A stretch of DNA of 9,768 bases. Source: an uncultured Eubacterium sp. Lineage in GTDB: Bacteria > Bacillota > Clostridia > Peptostreptococcales > Anaerovoracaceae. Positions 1 through 6,025 of the stretch are shown here, one piece after another. Position 1 is the first letter of the stretch. The number at the start of each line of letters is the position of its first letter. Location of the stretch: contig CANBFZ010000039.1 in assembly GCA_947367725.1 (NCBI GenBank), positions 1 through 9,768 of the forward strand, read 5' to 3'. The position numbers and the translations under genes are program-made. Under the pieces are notes generated by a model. It made no database searches. It was not told where the DNA came from and saw only the letters and a list, made by a program, of their open reading frames with translations.

Positions 1-17
1 TAAAACCTATTTAAATA

Positions 18-56
18 AAAATATATTTTCAATTTATTGACATCAAAATATATTTT
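18..56. repeat. Two identical 12-bp AT palindromes flanking the gntR promoter -35 box
   Basis: The perfect palindrome AAAATATATTTT occurs at 18-29 and again at 45-56, with centres 27 bp apart. The first copy lies just upstream of the -35 hexamer and the second fills most of the spacer between -35 and -10. This position suits a repressor site, and the regulator encoded directly downstream is the obvious candidate ligand. The region is very AT-rich, so chance palindromes are likelier here than elsewhere. The exact duplication and the placement are what argue for function. The motif is not the classical FadR-type operator. Confidence 0.5.
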
Positions 57-65
57 TTATATAAT
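37..65 (+). promoter_or_regulatory. Consensus sigma-70/SigA promoter of the GntR gene
   Basis: A perfect TTGACA (37-42) and a perfect TATAAT (60-65) are separated by exactly 17 bp. Transcription would start near 72, giving a leader of about 32 nt before the TTG start codon. An AAGGAG Shine-Dalgarno lies at 91-96. An ideal promoter on a regulator gene usually implies strong repression, which agrees with the operator-like repeats around it. Confidence 0.85.
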
Positions 66-83
66 CTTAAGAAAGAATAAGAT
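64..83. promoter_or_regulatory. Inverted repeat over the -10 box and transcription start (operator candidate)
   Basis: The half-sites ATCTTA (64-69) and TAAGAT (78-83) are perfect inverted copies separated by 8 bp. The element overlaps the end of the -10 box and the predicted start site near 72. A dimeric winged-helix regulator bound here would block initiation. This is inferred from symmetry and position only. Confidence 0.4.
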
Positions 84-103
84 ACGCATAAAGGAGAACA
101 CAT

Positions 104-754
104 TTGGAACAGCTTACCTCATTAAAAAAGCAAATCTATGCACACATTACAGATGAGATTTTAAATGGAAATCTAAAACCCGGTGAAAAAATAAATGAAG
201 CTACTTTAACAGAAAAATTAAAAGTAAGCCGCACCCCTGTAAGAGAAGCCTTAATTGAACTCGCTACCGATGGAGTCCTTGAAAATCTACCTCGTCGCGG
301 CTTTATTGTGAAAAAGGTTACCGCGCAGGAGGCAATGAAACTTTATGATATCATCGGACTCTTAGATGGCTATATTGCCAAAACAGTCTGCCCCATTCTC
401 ACCGAGTCCCAACTTAAAACAATGGACTTCTACCTAAAAAGCATAAACCTCGCCATAGATACTGAAACTTTTGATCAATATCTTACTTTAAAAGAAGAAT
501 TCCATAACTGCTATATTGATTTATTTGAAAATGAGATTTACGTTGATTCCCTAAAAAAATTTAAAAGCAAGCTCATTCGCAATAATCTTTTTTCCTGCGA
601 TATACAACAGGTAAAAGAGACTTTATACAAAATCAATGCTGAACATGCAGAAATTCTCCGTTTATTTAAAGAAAAAAATGCAGAGGCTTTATTCGATTAT
701 ATTAAAAACATCCATTGGAATCCACAGAATGCACACTATGACGAACTGCTTTAA
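104..754 (+). CDS. GntR family transcriptional regulator, FCD (FadR-like) type
   Basis: A 216-residue one-domain-plus-sensor regulator. Residues 5-70 form the GntR winged helix, with the family signature visible as LKPGEKINEATLTEKL, then VSRTPVREALIEL and the RRGFIV wing. Residues 75-205 match the all-helical FCD ligand-binding domain. His134 (EEFH), His181 (AEHAEIL) and His204 fit the metal-binding histidines of that domain, but the acidic residue normally four before the first His is Lys130, so the metal site may be altered. The start is TTG at 104, chosen because AAGGAG lies 7 nt upstream. FCD regulators usually sense small organic acids or amino-acid derivatives; the effector here is unknown. 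The gene is clearly more AT-rich than the rest of the window. Its targets may be itself or genes left of the window. Confidence 0.9.
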   Translation: MEQLTSLKKQIYAHITDEILNGNLKPGEKINEATLTEKLKVSRTPVREALIELATDGVLENLPRRGFIVKKVTAQEAMKLYDIIGLLDGYIAKTVCPILTESQLKTMDFYLKSINLAIDTETFDQYLTLKEEFHNCYIDLFENEIYVDSLKKFKSKLIRNNLFSCDIQQVKETLYKINAEHAEILRLFKEKNAEALFDYIKNIHWNPQNAHYDELL

Positions 755-819
755 GTTTTTGTAAGGAGAAGCAACTGCGATTTATAAACAATTCTGCTAC
801 TTTTTCGCACTATAACTAC

Positions 820-872
820 AAAAAGACGGCACACGAAATGAAACGCTTCATCGTGTATGCCGTCCTTTATTT
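820..872. terminator. Bidirectional intrinsic terminator between gntR and deoD
   Basis: The arms GACGGCACACGA (825-836) and TCGTGTATGCCGTC (851-864) pair, with a 2-nt bulge. An inner TGAA/TTCA stem (839-842 with 847-850) closes an ACGC tetraloop. On the - strand the hairpin is followed by TTTTTG, giving a good U-tract for the deoD transcript. On the + strand it is followed by CTTTATTTT, which could also stop the gntR transcript. The two genes converge here, so a shared two-way terminator is expected. Confidence 0.85.
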
Positions 873-888
873 TGTATCAAGACAAATT

Positions 889-1602
889 CTATCGAATGGC
901 TGTCTCCAGTGCAATTTCCATCATGGTTGTAAACGCGGTCTGTCTTTCGTCAGAACTGCAGGATTCACCGGTCACCATGTGGTCAGATACAGTGCAGATG
1001 CACAGTGCATCTTTGCCGGCTTTTGCTGCCTGCAGATAAAGCGCTGCCGCTTCCATCTCTACGCCCAAGACGCCCATGCTTCTCCATTTGTCGTAGTCAC
1101 GGGTGCTGTCGTAAAATACATCCGACGAATAAATCGTACCAATGTGCGGTTTTACGCCCAGTTCCGCAGCCGCTGCTTCTGCTTTTTTCAAAAGGCCATA
1201 AGAGCAGACCGGCGGAATGACCGCGCTGATTTCATACTGCGCCGCCCAGTTGGAATTGGTCATACACGCCATGCCCATGATGATATCCTTTACTTTGACC
1301 TCTTCACGAAGCCCGCCAGCAGTGCCGACTCTGATAATATTCTTTACATCGTAAAAGTTGAACAGTTCATAAGAATAAATGCCGATGGCTGGCATGCCCA
1401 TGCCAGAAGCCATGACGGACACTTTCTTTCCCTTATACGTACCAGTATAGCCCTGTACGCCTCTTACATTGTTGACCAGCACAGCATCCTGCAGAAAATT
1501 TTCCGCAATAAACTTGGAGCGCAGCGGATCACCCGGCATCAGCACGGTTTCAGCAAAATCGCCCAGTTTTGCAGAAATGTGCGGGGTAGGTATATTAGAC
1601 AT
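889..1602 (-). CDS. deoD: Purine nucleoside phosphorylase, DeoD type
   Basis: Catalyses phosphorolysis of purine (deoxy)ribonucleosides to free base and (deoxy)ribose-1-phosphate in cytosolic purine salvage. With the chosen start the protein has 237 residues, close to the 239 of E. coli DeoD. Visible motifs are TPHISA near the N-terminus (His8), the phosphate-binding GDPLR (24-28), NNVRG (about 44-48), IIRVGTAGG (89-97), GVEMEAAALY (180-189) and TVSDH (204-208). Asp207 and Arg220 align with the catalytic Asp204 and Arg217 of the E. coli enzyme. Three in-frame ATGs occur (1611, 1608, 1602). The last is preferred because AGGGAG lies 9 nt upstream of it, whereas it abuts the first, and because the protein then begins like its relatives. 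It lies downstream of the YciI-domain gene, with its own promoter between them, and ends at the hairpin near 820-872. Confidence 0.95.
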   Translation of the reverse strand: MSNIPTPHISAKLGDFAETVLMPGDPLRSKFIAENFLQDAVLVNNVRGVQGYTGTYKGKKVSVMASGMGMPAIGIYSYELFNFYDVKNIIRVGTAGGLREEVKVKDIIMGMACMTNSNWAAQYEISAVIPPVCSYGLLKKAEAAAAELGVKPHIGTIYSSDVFYDSTRDYDKWRSMGVLGVEMEAAALYLQAAKAGKDALCICTVSDHMVTGESCSSDERQTAFTTMMEIALETAIR

Positions 1603-1622
1603 ATGCATCATCTCCCTTTTTA

Positions 1623-1657
1623 ATTCTGTTTCATTTCTTTCATTATAGCAACAGAAT
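1623..1657. promoter_or_regulatory. Inverted repeat straddling the deoD -10 box (operator candidate)
   Basis: ATTCTGTT at 1623-1630 and AACAGAAT at 1650-1657 are perfect 8-bp inverted copies separated by 19 bp. The -10 hexamer of deoD (1642-1647 on the + coordinates) lies between the arms, close to the upstream arm. In RNA the arms could pair only if transcription began upstream, for example from the yciI promoter. It could be an operator or a weak read-through hairpin; no T-rich run typical of a terminator directly follows. Confidence 0.4.
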
Positions 1658-1671
1658 CCATCTTGTGCCAG
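1642..1671 (-). promoter_or_regulatory. Extended -10 promoter of deoD
   Basis: On the - strand TGCTATAAT gives a perfect -10 hexamer (1642-1647) with the extended TGn motif. A weak -35-like CTGGCA (1666-1671, 4 of 6 matches) lies 18 bp upstream. Start would be near 1635, leaving a leader of about 33 nt with AGGGAG before the ATG at 1602. A 14-bp AT inverted repeat (TAATTT-AG-AAATTA, 1674-1687) lies just upstream of the -35 region. Confidence 0.6.
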
Positions 1672-1693
1672 TGTAATTTAGAAATTAGTACGA

Positions 1694-1981
1694 TTATAGC
1701 AAATAATTATTTTCCCGATTTGCAATCTGTAAGCCGACTAGTTTATAGGTTGCATAGCCTCCCACAACCAAAGGCTCTGCTTTGCAAATTTCGTCCGCTT
1801 CCGCACGGTTGTCTGTTTTGAGGATATACATCCCTGCCATTCCCGGATATCCCTTAAAAACACCGCAGAGTTCCAGCTTTCCTTCATCGTCCAGCTTTCT
1901 GATGTTCTCAACGTGTTCCACCACCACCTGCTTTGTCAATTTATTATAGGTCTTGCTTTTCTCAATTATCATCATGTACAT
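1694..1981 (-). CDS. YciI family (YCII-related domain) protein
   Basis: A 95-residue single-domain protein of the ferredoxin-like YCII fold, close to the usual length of about 90-100. Recognisable features are the early MIIEKSK strand, a conserved His (His23 in VVVEHVENIRKL), the turn GKLELCGVF (34-42), the strand AGMYILKTDN, the helix RAEADEICKAEP (59-70) and the terminal GGYATYKLVGL. The family's Asp-Pro is Glu-Pro here (69-70). The biochemical role of most YciI proteins is unknown; some act as small hydrolases or dehalogenase-like enzymes. The start at 1981 has AAAGGAG 8 nt upstream. The gene has a good promoter at 2023-2051, and its transcript can run on into deoD, as no terminator is seen between them. 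Confidence 0.85.
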   Translation of the reverse strand: MYMMIIEKSKTYNKLTKQVVVEHVENIRKLDDEGKLELCGVFKGYPGMAGMYILKTDNRAEADEICKAEPLVVGGYATYKLVGLQIANRENNYLL

Positions 1982-2022
1982 CCGTTTTTCTCCTTTATCT
2001 TCTATCGTAGTTCATTGAGGGT

Positions 2023-2051
2023 ATTATATTATATTTATCCGGCAATAGCAA
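2023..2051 (-). promoter_or_regulatory. Promoter of the YciI-domain gene
   Basis: On the - strand TTGCTA (2046-2051) and a perfect TATAAT (2023-2028) are separated by 17 bp. A second, overlapping TATAAT lies 5 bp upstream at 2028-2033. Start would be near 2016, giving a leader of about 35 nt before the ATG at 1981. The -35 region lies inside a sequence that is repeated at the deoD promoter. Confidence 0.75.
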
Positions 2052-2061
2052 TCCATCTTGT
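2045..2061. repeat. Promoter-associated repeat, copy 2 (copy 1 at 1645-1666)
   Basis: ATAGCAA followed directly by TCCATCTTGT (2045-2061) recurs at 1645-1666, where the same two blocks are separated by CAGAA (5 bp). Seventeen of 17 bases therefore match apart from the insertion. In copy 1 the ATAGCAA block overlaps the deoD -10; in copy 2 it covers the yciI -35. It may be a shared operator or a trace of local duplication. Confidence 0.5.
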
Positions 2062-2169
2062 CTATTCTATTGCAAAAGCAAACTTATCACCTTGGCTTTC
2101 GTCTGCTTCCGCATTTGCAAGACACGAGGCAGATGAGACCGCCCCTTTATTTGCATAAACTGCTTTCAA
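2062..2169 (-). other. Possible small ORF or gene remnant, 35 codons
   Basis: An open frame runs from TTG at 2169 to TAG at 2062. Its peptide begins MKAVYANKGAVS and ends GDKFAFAIE, with an Ala/Ser/Glu/Asp-rich middle containing one Cys. About half of the codons begin with G, a rhythm typical of real coding sequence and unlike the AT-rich spacer around it. The start is poor: only a GGGA about 10 nt upstream serves as a ribosome site, and an in-frame TAA lies just before it. It could be a genuine small protein or the 3' end of a decayed gene. I do not recognise the family. It ends 10 bp upstream of the -35 box of the yciI promoter. Confidence 0.3.
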
Positions 2170-2198
2170 TTCTTAAGTTTCCCGACGCAAAATTTTAA

Positions 2199-2226
2199 TT
2201 TATTTTACCTGGTTTCATGTTACAAT
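2199..2226 (+). promoter_or_regulatory. Extended -10 promoter of ansA
   Basis: TGTTACAAT at 2218-2226 combines a TGn extension with a 5-of-6 -10 hexamer (TACAAT, 2221-2226). The -35 region is poor (TTTATT at 2199-2204, spacer 16), as is common with extended -10 promoters. Start would be near 2233, leaving a short leader of about 24 nt with GGAGG at 2244-2248. Confidence 0.55.
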
Positions 2227-2256
2227 AAAACTATCACCAAACCGGAGGTTTTACAC

Positions 2257-3270
2257 ATGAAGAAAAAAATCTGCATTTTATATACAGGCGGCACCATCGG
2301 CATGGTACCCACAGACAACGGCTATGCGCCGAAAAAAGGCTACTTTCATAACGCAATATCGTCAATCGACGATCTAAGAAGAGAAGGCATGCCAGATTGG
2401 GACATGATTGAATTTGAACCGCTGCTAGACTCTTCCAATATCGCTGTAGCACAGTGGAATCAGATCGGCCGCGCCATCTCTGACAATTACGACGCCTATG
2501 ATGGATTTGTCGTACTTCACGGGACAGATACCATGGCATATACCGCTTCCGCCCTGTCTTTTATGCTGGAGGGGCTCACCAAACCAGTCATCGTCACCGG
2601 CTCGCAGATTCCCCTTTGCCAGCTGCGCAGTGACGCCAAAGACAACCTGATTACTTCCGTATTGATTGCCGGACAAGGGGTCGTGCGCGAAGTCTGCCTA
2701 TATTTCGGGGGGAAACTCCTTCGAGGAAACCGCGCAACCAAAGCCTCTGCCGACGGACTCATCGCCTTTGACTCTCCCAACTACCATCCGCTGGCAGAAG
2801 CCGGTATCGACATCAACTATAATGCTGCCGAACTTTTTGAGCCAGCGTCGGACGCAGTCTTCTCGCTGACGGAATTTACCCAAACCTCCATCGGCGTGCT
2901 GAAAGTATTCCCTGGCATTCAGTTCAGTCTCTTTGAATCCATCATGACGGAAAGCCTGAAAGGCATCGTGCTGGAAACATTCGGCGCAGGCAACATCCCT
3001 AGTTACGACAATGCGCTTTTGCCAATTATTAAAAAGGCCTTTGAGCATGGTACGATCATCACCGTCTGCTCCCAGTGCCAACAAGGCACCGTCAAGCTGG
3101 GCGCTTATGAAACCAGTTCGGCACTAACCCGTGCAGGCGCCGTCAGCGGCTATAACATGACCACGGAGGCTGCGGTCGCCAAACTCTATTATCTGTTCAG
3201 CCTCAACCTGCCGAAAGAAGAAATCAAAGCAAAAATGGAAGAAAATCTACGCGGCGAACTGACACAATAA
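2257..3270 (+). CDS. ansA: Type I (cytoplasmic) L-asparaginase
   Basis: Hydrolyses L-asparagine to aspartate and ammonia in the cytosol. At 337 residues it matches E. coli AnsA (338) and lacks a signal peptide, which separates it from secreted type II enzymes. The first signature YTGGTIGM (9-16) carries the nucleophile Thr13, with Tyr23 of the flexible loop in NGY. The second signature HGTDTMAYTASALSFML (88-104) carries Thr90 and Asp91. Lys162 in RGNRATKASADG completes the Thr-Lys-Asp set. The C-terminal end ENLRGELT is nearly identical to AnsA. The ATG at 2257 has GGAGG 8 nt upstream. The gene stands alone with its own promoter and converges on the neighbouring operon. Glu240 and Cys274 occupy positions that I align with the allosteric-site residues Arg240 and Cys273 of the E. 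coli enzyme, so allosteric control may differ. Confidence 0.95.
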   Translation: MKKKICILYTGGTIGMVPTDNGYAPKKGYFHNAISSIDDLRREGMPDWDMIEFEPLLDSSNIAVAQWNQIGRAISDNYDAYDGFVVLHGTDTMAYTASALSFMLEGLTKPVIVTGSQIPLCQLRSDAKDNLITSVLIAGQGVVREVCLYFGGKLLRGNRATKASADGLIAFDSPNYHPLAEAGIDINYNAAELFEPASDAVFSLTEFTQTSIGVLKVFPGIQFSLFESIMTESLKGIVLETFGAGNIPSYDNALLPIIKKAFEHGTIITVCSQCQQGTVKLGAYETSSALTRAGAVSGYNMTTEAAVAKLYYLFSLNLPKEEIKAKMEENLRGELTQ

Positions 3271-3281
3271 CCGTACCGCGC

Positions 3282-4445
3282 TTATGTCTCTAAAAAGACC
3301 AGCGCCATGTTTTCTTCTACGGCAATGGCTTTCATATATCTTACAAATGCTCTGGACGCCTGATCCATATATTGACTTTGCCTGGTTTCTACTGTGAGGC
3401 TGCAAATTTTTGCCACACTGCGCAGGGCTTTTATGCAGGCGTTCATAATATTGACGTCTCGCAACGGATCCCCACTGTCCGCCGCTGCCAGTTCGCGCTG
3501 CCAAAACGCTTGCTGGATGCAGCTTAGCCAGAACATATCCCTTTCGTTCAAAACTGCATCGAGGATTTCCCCATGCAAGTCTTTTAGCTCGCGCAAGAGG
3601 CAGGACAGCCAAAAATAAGGGATCTCTTCCATGCAGGTAATGCAAAGTCGCTCTTTTGTAATGTCTGCCGCTTCCTGTTTTGGGTGCACAAATGCATCGT
3701 ACTGCACGCCATCCTGAATCTGTCTGTATTTCTCAGTCAGGGCCTCTCCAGGCGCAATATTAATGCTAAATGCCAGCGTATTGCTAAAGGTTCTGAAAAA
3801 GCTGACCGCTTCCGCTCTTTTGCCGATTCGGCAGTACGCGTCCATGACCAAACCTGCAGCCTCTTCATTATAAGGCTCTATTTGTAGAATCTCCTGCAGC
3901 ACCTCTATTTGTCCCTGGTAATTTTCTTCTTTGGCAAGCAATTCTGCCATAGCCTCCATGACTTGCACTTTGCGTTTTTCAAATTCGATTCTGCGGGACA
4001 GAATCAGATTGTTCAGTTCCTCGCACCCCTTGAAATACGCGCCTTCATAAAACTCGCCCGAAAACAGACTGCGGTAGTGCAGAAGTTCCGCCATCGTATA
4101 CTGCTTTTTTCTGAGAAAGGTTTCCGCTTCTTGAAAGTCGCAGGTGTAGCGATAGGCTTGATTAATTCTGCAAGTCATATGATCCGACAGTAAAAATAAA
4201 TTTCCCGCTGTATCTTCTCGAATGATTTTTTTGATTTCCCACAAGTTGTAACGAAGATTATATCTGGCAGCCTCATCTTTACTATCCGGCCACAGGTAAG
4301 CGATGATTTTTTCTCTGGAAAGTCCCTTTTCTCCGCTTTCCATCAGCAGAGAAATCAAAGCGCATGCTTTACGCCCCAGCTGTGCCGTAATATCTCTTCC
4401 CTGATATACGATCTTTAAATTCCCCAAATAGAACAATTCTAACAT
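3282..4445 (-). CDS. BTAD/SARP-like transcriptional regulator with unassigned C-terminal domain
   Basis: A 387-residue protein. Residues 1-90 look like an OmpR-type winged helix of the SARP class: LGNLKIVYQGRDI, then RKACALISLLM, LSREKIIAYLWPD, and RYNLRYNLWEIKKII as recognition region. Residues 95-245 fit the TPR-like bacterial transcriptional activator domain, ending in AVSFFRTFSNTLAFSINIAPGEAL. Residues 250-387 match nothing I recognise; they hold six cysteines (including CITC at 268-271) and the pentapeptide FWLSC twice (278-282 and 305-309). The start at 4445 is preferred because GGGAG lies 7 nt upstream. An alternative ATG at 4463 would add six residues behind a tightly spaced AGAGGG. 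It is the last gene of the hydrolase operon, 26 bp behind the preceding stop, and is therefore probably its regulator. It ends 11 bp from ansA. Confidence 0.8.
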   Translation of the reverse strand: MLELFYLGNLKIVYQGRDITAQLGRKACALISLLMESGEKGLSREKIIAYLWPDSKDEAARYNLRYNLWEIKKIIREDTAGNLFLLSDHMTCRINQAYRYTCDFQEAETFLRKKQYTMAELLHYRSLFSGEFYEGAYFKGCEELNNLILSRRIEFEKRKVQVMEAMAELLAKEENYQGQIEVLQEILQIEPYNEEAAGLVMDAYCRIGKRAEAVSFFRTFSNTLAFSINIAPGEALTEKYRQIQDGVQYDAFVHPKQEAADITKERLCITCMEEIPYFWLSCLLRELKDLHGEILDAVLNERDMFWLSCIQQAFWQRELAAADSGDPLRDVNIMNACIKALRSVAKICSLTVETRQSQYMDQASRAFVRYMKAIAVEENMALVFLET

Positions 4446-4471
4446 TTCTTTACTCCCTGTCATGCTGCCCT

Positions 4472-6007
4472 CTAAAAACGTTCGTAAATAATGTCTCCGG
4501 ACTTCATTGTCATCATCACTTTAACGTCCTGTATCTTTTCTTTCTCTACTGCAAAAATATCTTGATCCAGCAAGATGATATCTGCCAGCTTTCCCGGTTT
4601 CAGCGATCCTTTGCGTTCCTCTTCAAAAATAGCGTAGGCGCCCTCATAGGTGAACATTCTCAGCGCGTCATAAACCGTAATGCGATGCGTTTCCACTGGA
4701 TGATTCACCGCAGCGCCGATGCCCAGCAGCGGATTGGCTTCTGTCACATCGCTGTCCGAGCCGCCACAAATTCTAACACCTTTTTCCATGATTTCGCGAA
4801 AAGCATTGGTCAGCTGGTATCGGCTGCCAAGCCGCCTTTCATAAAGCCCGCCTGGACCGCCGCAATCCAGTTCATAGGATGGCTGCATGGAAAAAATAAT
4901 ATGCAGCTTTCTAGCTCGTTCTACCTGCGCCTCCGTCGCCAATTCCACATGTTCAAGGCGGTGACGCAATGCCGTCGTTCCCACCTGATACATGGCTTGT
5001 TCATGGGCGATCAGTGCCGCTTCAATAGCTCTGTCTCCGATGGTATAAAGCGCCAGTTGGATTTCATTCTGATAACATTCCAGTACAAAATCATTGAGCT
5101 GCTGCTGACTGATGCATAACGTTCCCATGGTGCCTGGACAATCCTCATATTCAAAAGAAAGCGCTGCCGTTCTGTTTTCAATGGTGCCATCAATGTAAAG
5201 ACTGCCGCCGATTCGTTTCAGTCCCTTTTTCTTCACCTTTTCAATATCCATGGTCTGATAAAATAGCACCATATCAATAGGAAAATCTTTCCCGTGGTGA
5301 TAAATGAATTCTGCATCTTTATCGCTGTAACAGACGCCGCCCTCCATGGCGTGGATGGTCGTAATCCCTTTTTCCAGCAGTGTGGGCATCAATTGACTGA
5401 CGGTATCCATTCTGGAGTCGTCCGAAAAACTGTCCAAAATATTTGTCCGTAACAGTGCATTGGCATTGCGCCGAAAAACACCCGTAGGCATTGACCTTTC
5501 ATCCAGTTCAATGCCTACTGTAGTAAATGGGATTTTAAAGTAAAGGAGCGCATAGGTGTTTAAAATGCTGACCTGATACTCCTTTGAGTTGATCCAGACG
5601 GGAACATCATCACAACATTGATCCAGCATCGATCTGGTCAGCTGCCCGCTGTCCTGAAGCCCATCAAGGGACAGCCCATAACCGCGAATCATCTCCCCCG
5701 GATGCGCCAGTGCGGTTGCTTTGATTCGCGCGCGGATGTCTGCTAGCGTTTCTGCATCACTTAAATTCAGGCTTACTGCATTTAAGGCAGTTTGAATCAC
5801 ATGAAAATGACTGTCAATAAAGCCGGGAAGCACAGTCTTTCCCCCTGCATCCACAACCACTGTGTCCGCAGAAAGATAGGCTTGGAACGTTTCCCCATAT
5901 CCCAACTGTAGAATATGCTGGTTTCGTACGGCGACCCAGTCAAAACATTCCCCCTCTTTTTCCATGGTCACACATTTTCCATTTTTAATGATGACGTCTG
6001 CTATCAT
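4472..6007 (-). CDS. Amidohydrolase_3 (YtcJ-like) metal-dependent hydrolase, variant metal site
   Basis: A 511-residue cytosolic TIM-barrel amidohydrolase. The N-terminal composite sandwich (IIKNGKCVTME) leads to LPGFIDSHFH, giving the HxH metal ligands His67 and His69. RLEH supplies His353, and GGSDSDVT supplies Asp418. The C-terminal KGSLKPGKLADIILLDQDIF is typical. Two presumed metal positions differ from the downstream-encoded type of the neighbour: Ser269 stands where the neighbour has Lys287 (before the DG motif), and Tyr321 stands in YTIGD where the usual motif is HAIGD. The Ser may be a subfamily trait; the Tyr looks less usual. It remains well conserved otherwise, so it is probably functional rather than decayed. 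The ATG at 6007 has GGAGG 5 nt upstream, 18 bp after the paralogous gene. The family acts on amides, formamides and cyclic C-N bonds; the substrate is unknown. Confidence 0.88.
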   Translation of the reverse strand: MIADVIIKNGKCVTMEKEGECFDWVAVRNQHILQLGYGETFQAYLSADTVVVDAGGKTVLPGFIDSHFHVIQTALNAVSLNLSDAETLADIRARIKATALAHPGEMIRGYGLSLDGLQDSGQLTRSMLDQCCDDVPVWINSKEYQVSILNTYALLYFKIPFTTVGIELDERSMPTGVFRRNANALLRTNILDSFSDDSRMDTVSQLMPTLLEKGITTIHAMEGGVCYSDKDAEFIYHHGKDFPIDMVLFYQTMDIEKVKKKGLKRIGGSLYIDGTIENRTAALSFEYEDCPGTMGTLCISQQQLNDFVLECYQNEIQLALYTIGDRAIEAALIAHEQAMYQVGTTALRHRLEHVELATEAQVERARKLHIIFSMQPSYELDCGGPGGLYERRLGSRYQLTNAFREIMEKGVRICGGSDSDVTEANPLLGIGAAVNHPVETHRITVYDALRMFTYEGAYAIFEEERKGSLKPGKLADIILLDQDIFAVEKEKIQDVKVMMTMKSGDIIYERF

Positions 6008-6025
6008 ACTGTCCTCCGTATCCTT

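Noticed and set aside
760..815. Orphan AAGGAG at about 762-767 after the GntR gene
   Set aside because: No ATG, GTG or TTG follows at a usable distance. An ATT-initiated frame would give only 11 codons, so I do not call a gene.
838..1623. A 261-codon open frame on the + strand antisense to deoD
   Set aside because: It covers deoD codon for codon, begins inside the terminator hairpin, has no ribosome site and gives a Cys/His/Arg-rich peptide typical of an antisense shadow.
1913..2158. 81-codon + strand frame across the yciI start and promoter
   Set aside because: It overlaps the start of yciI and its promoter, has no Shine-Dalgarno and shows no recognisable domain.
2698..3084. 128-codon - strand frame inside ansA
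   Set aside because: It lies wholly within the well-conserved asparaginase and has no start signal.
3250..3280. CGCGG ... CCGCG inverted repeat at the ansA end as a terminator
   Set aside because: Only 5 bp of stem with a 21-nt loop and no T-run on either strand.
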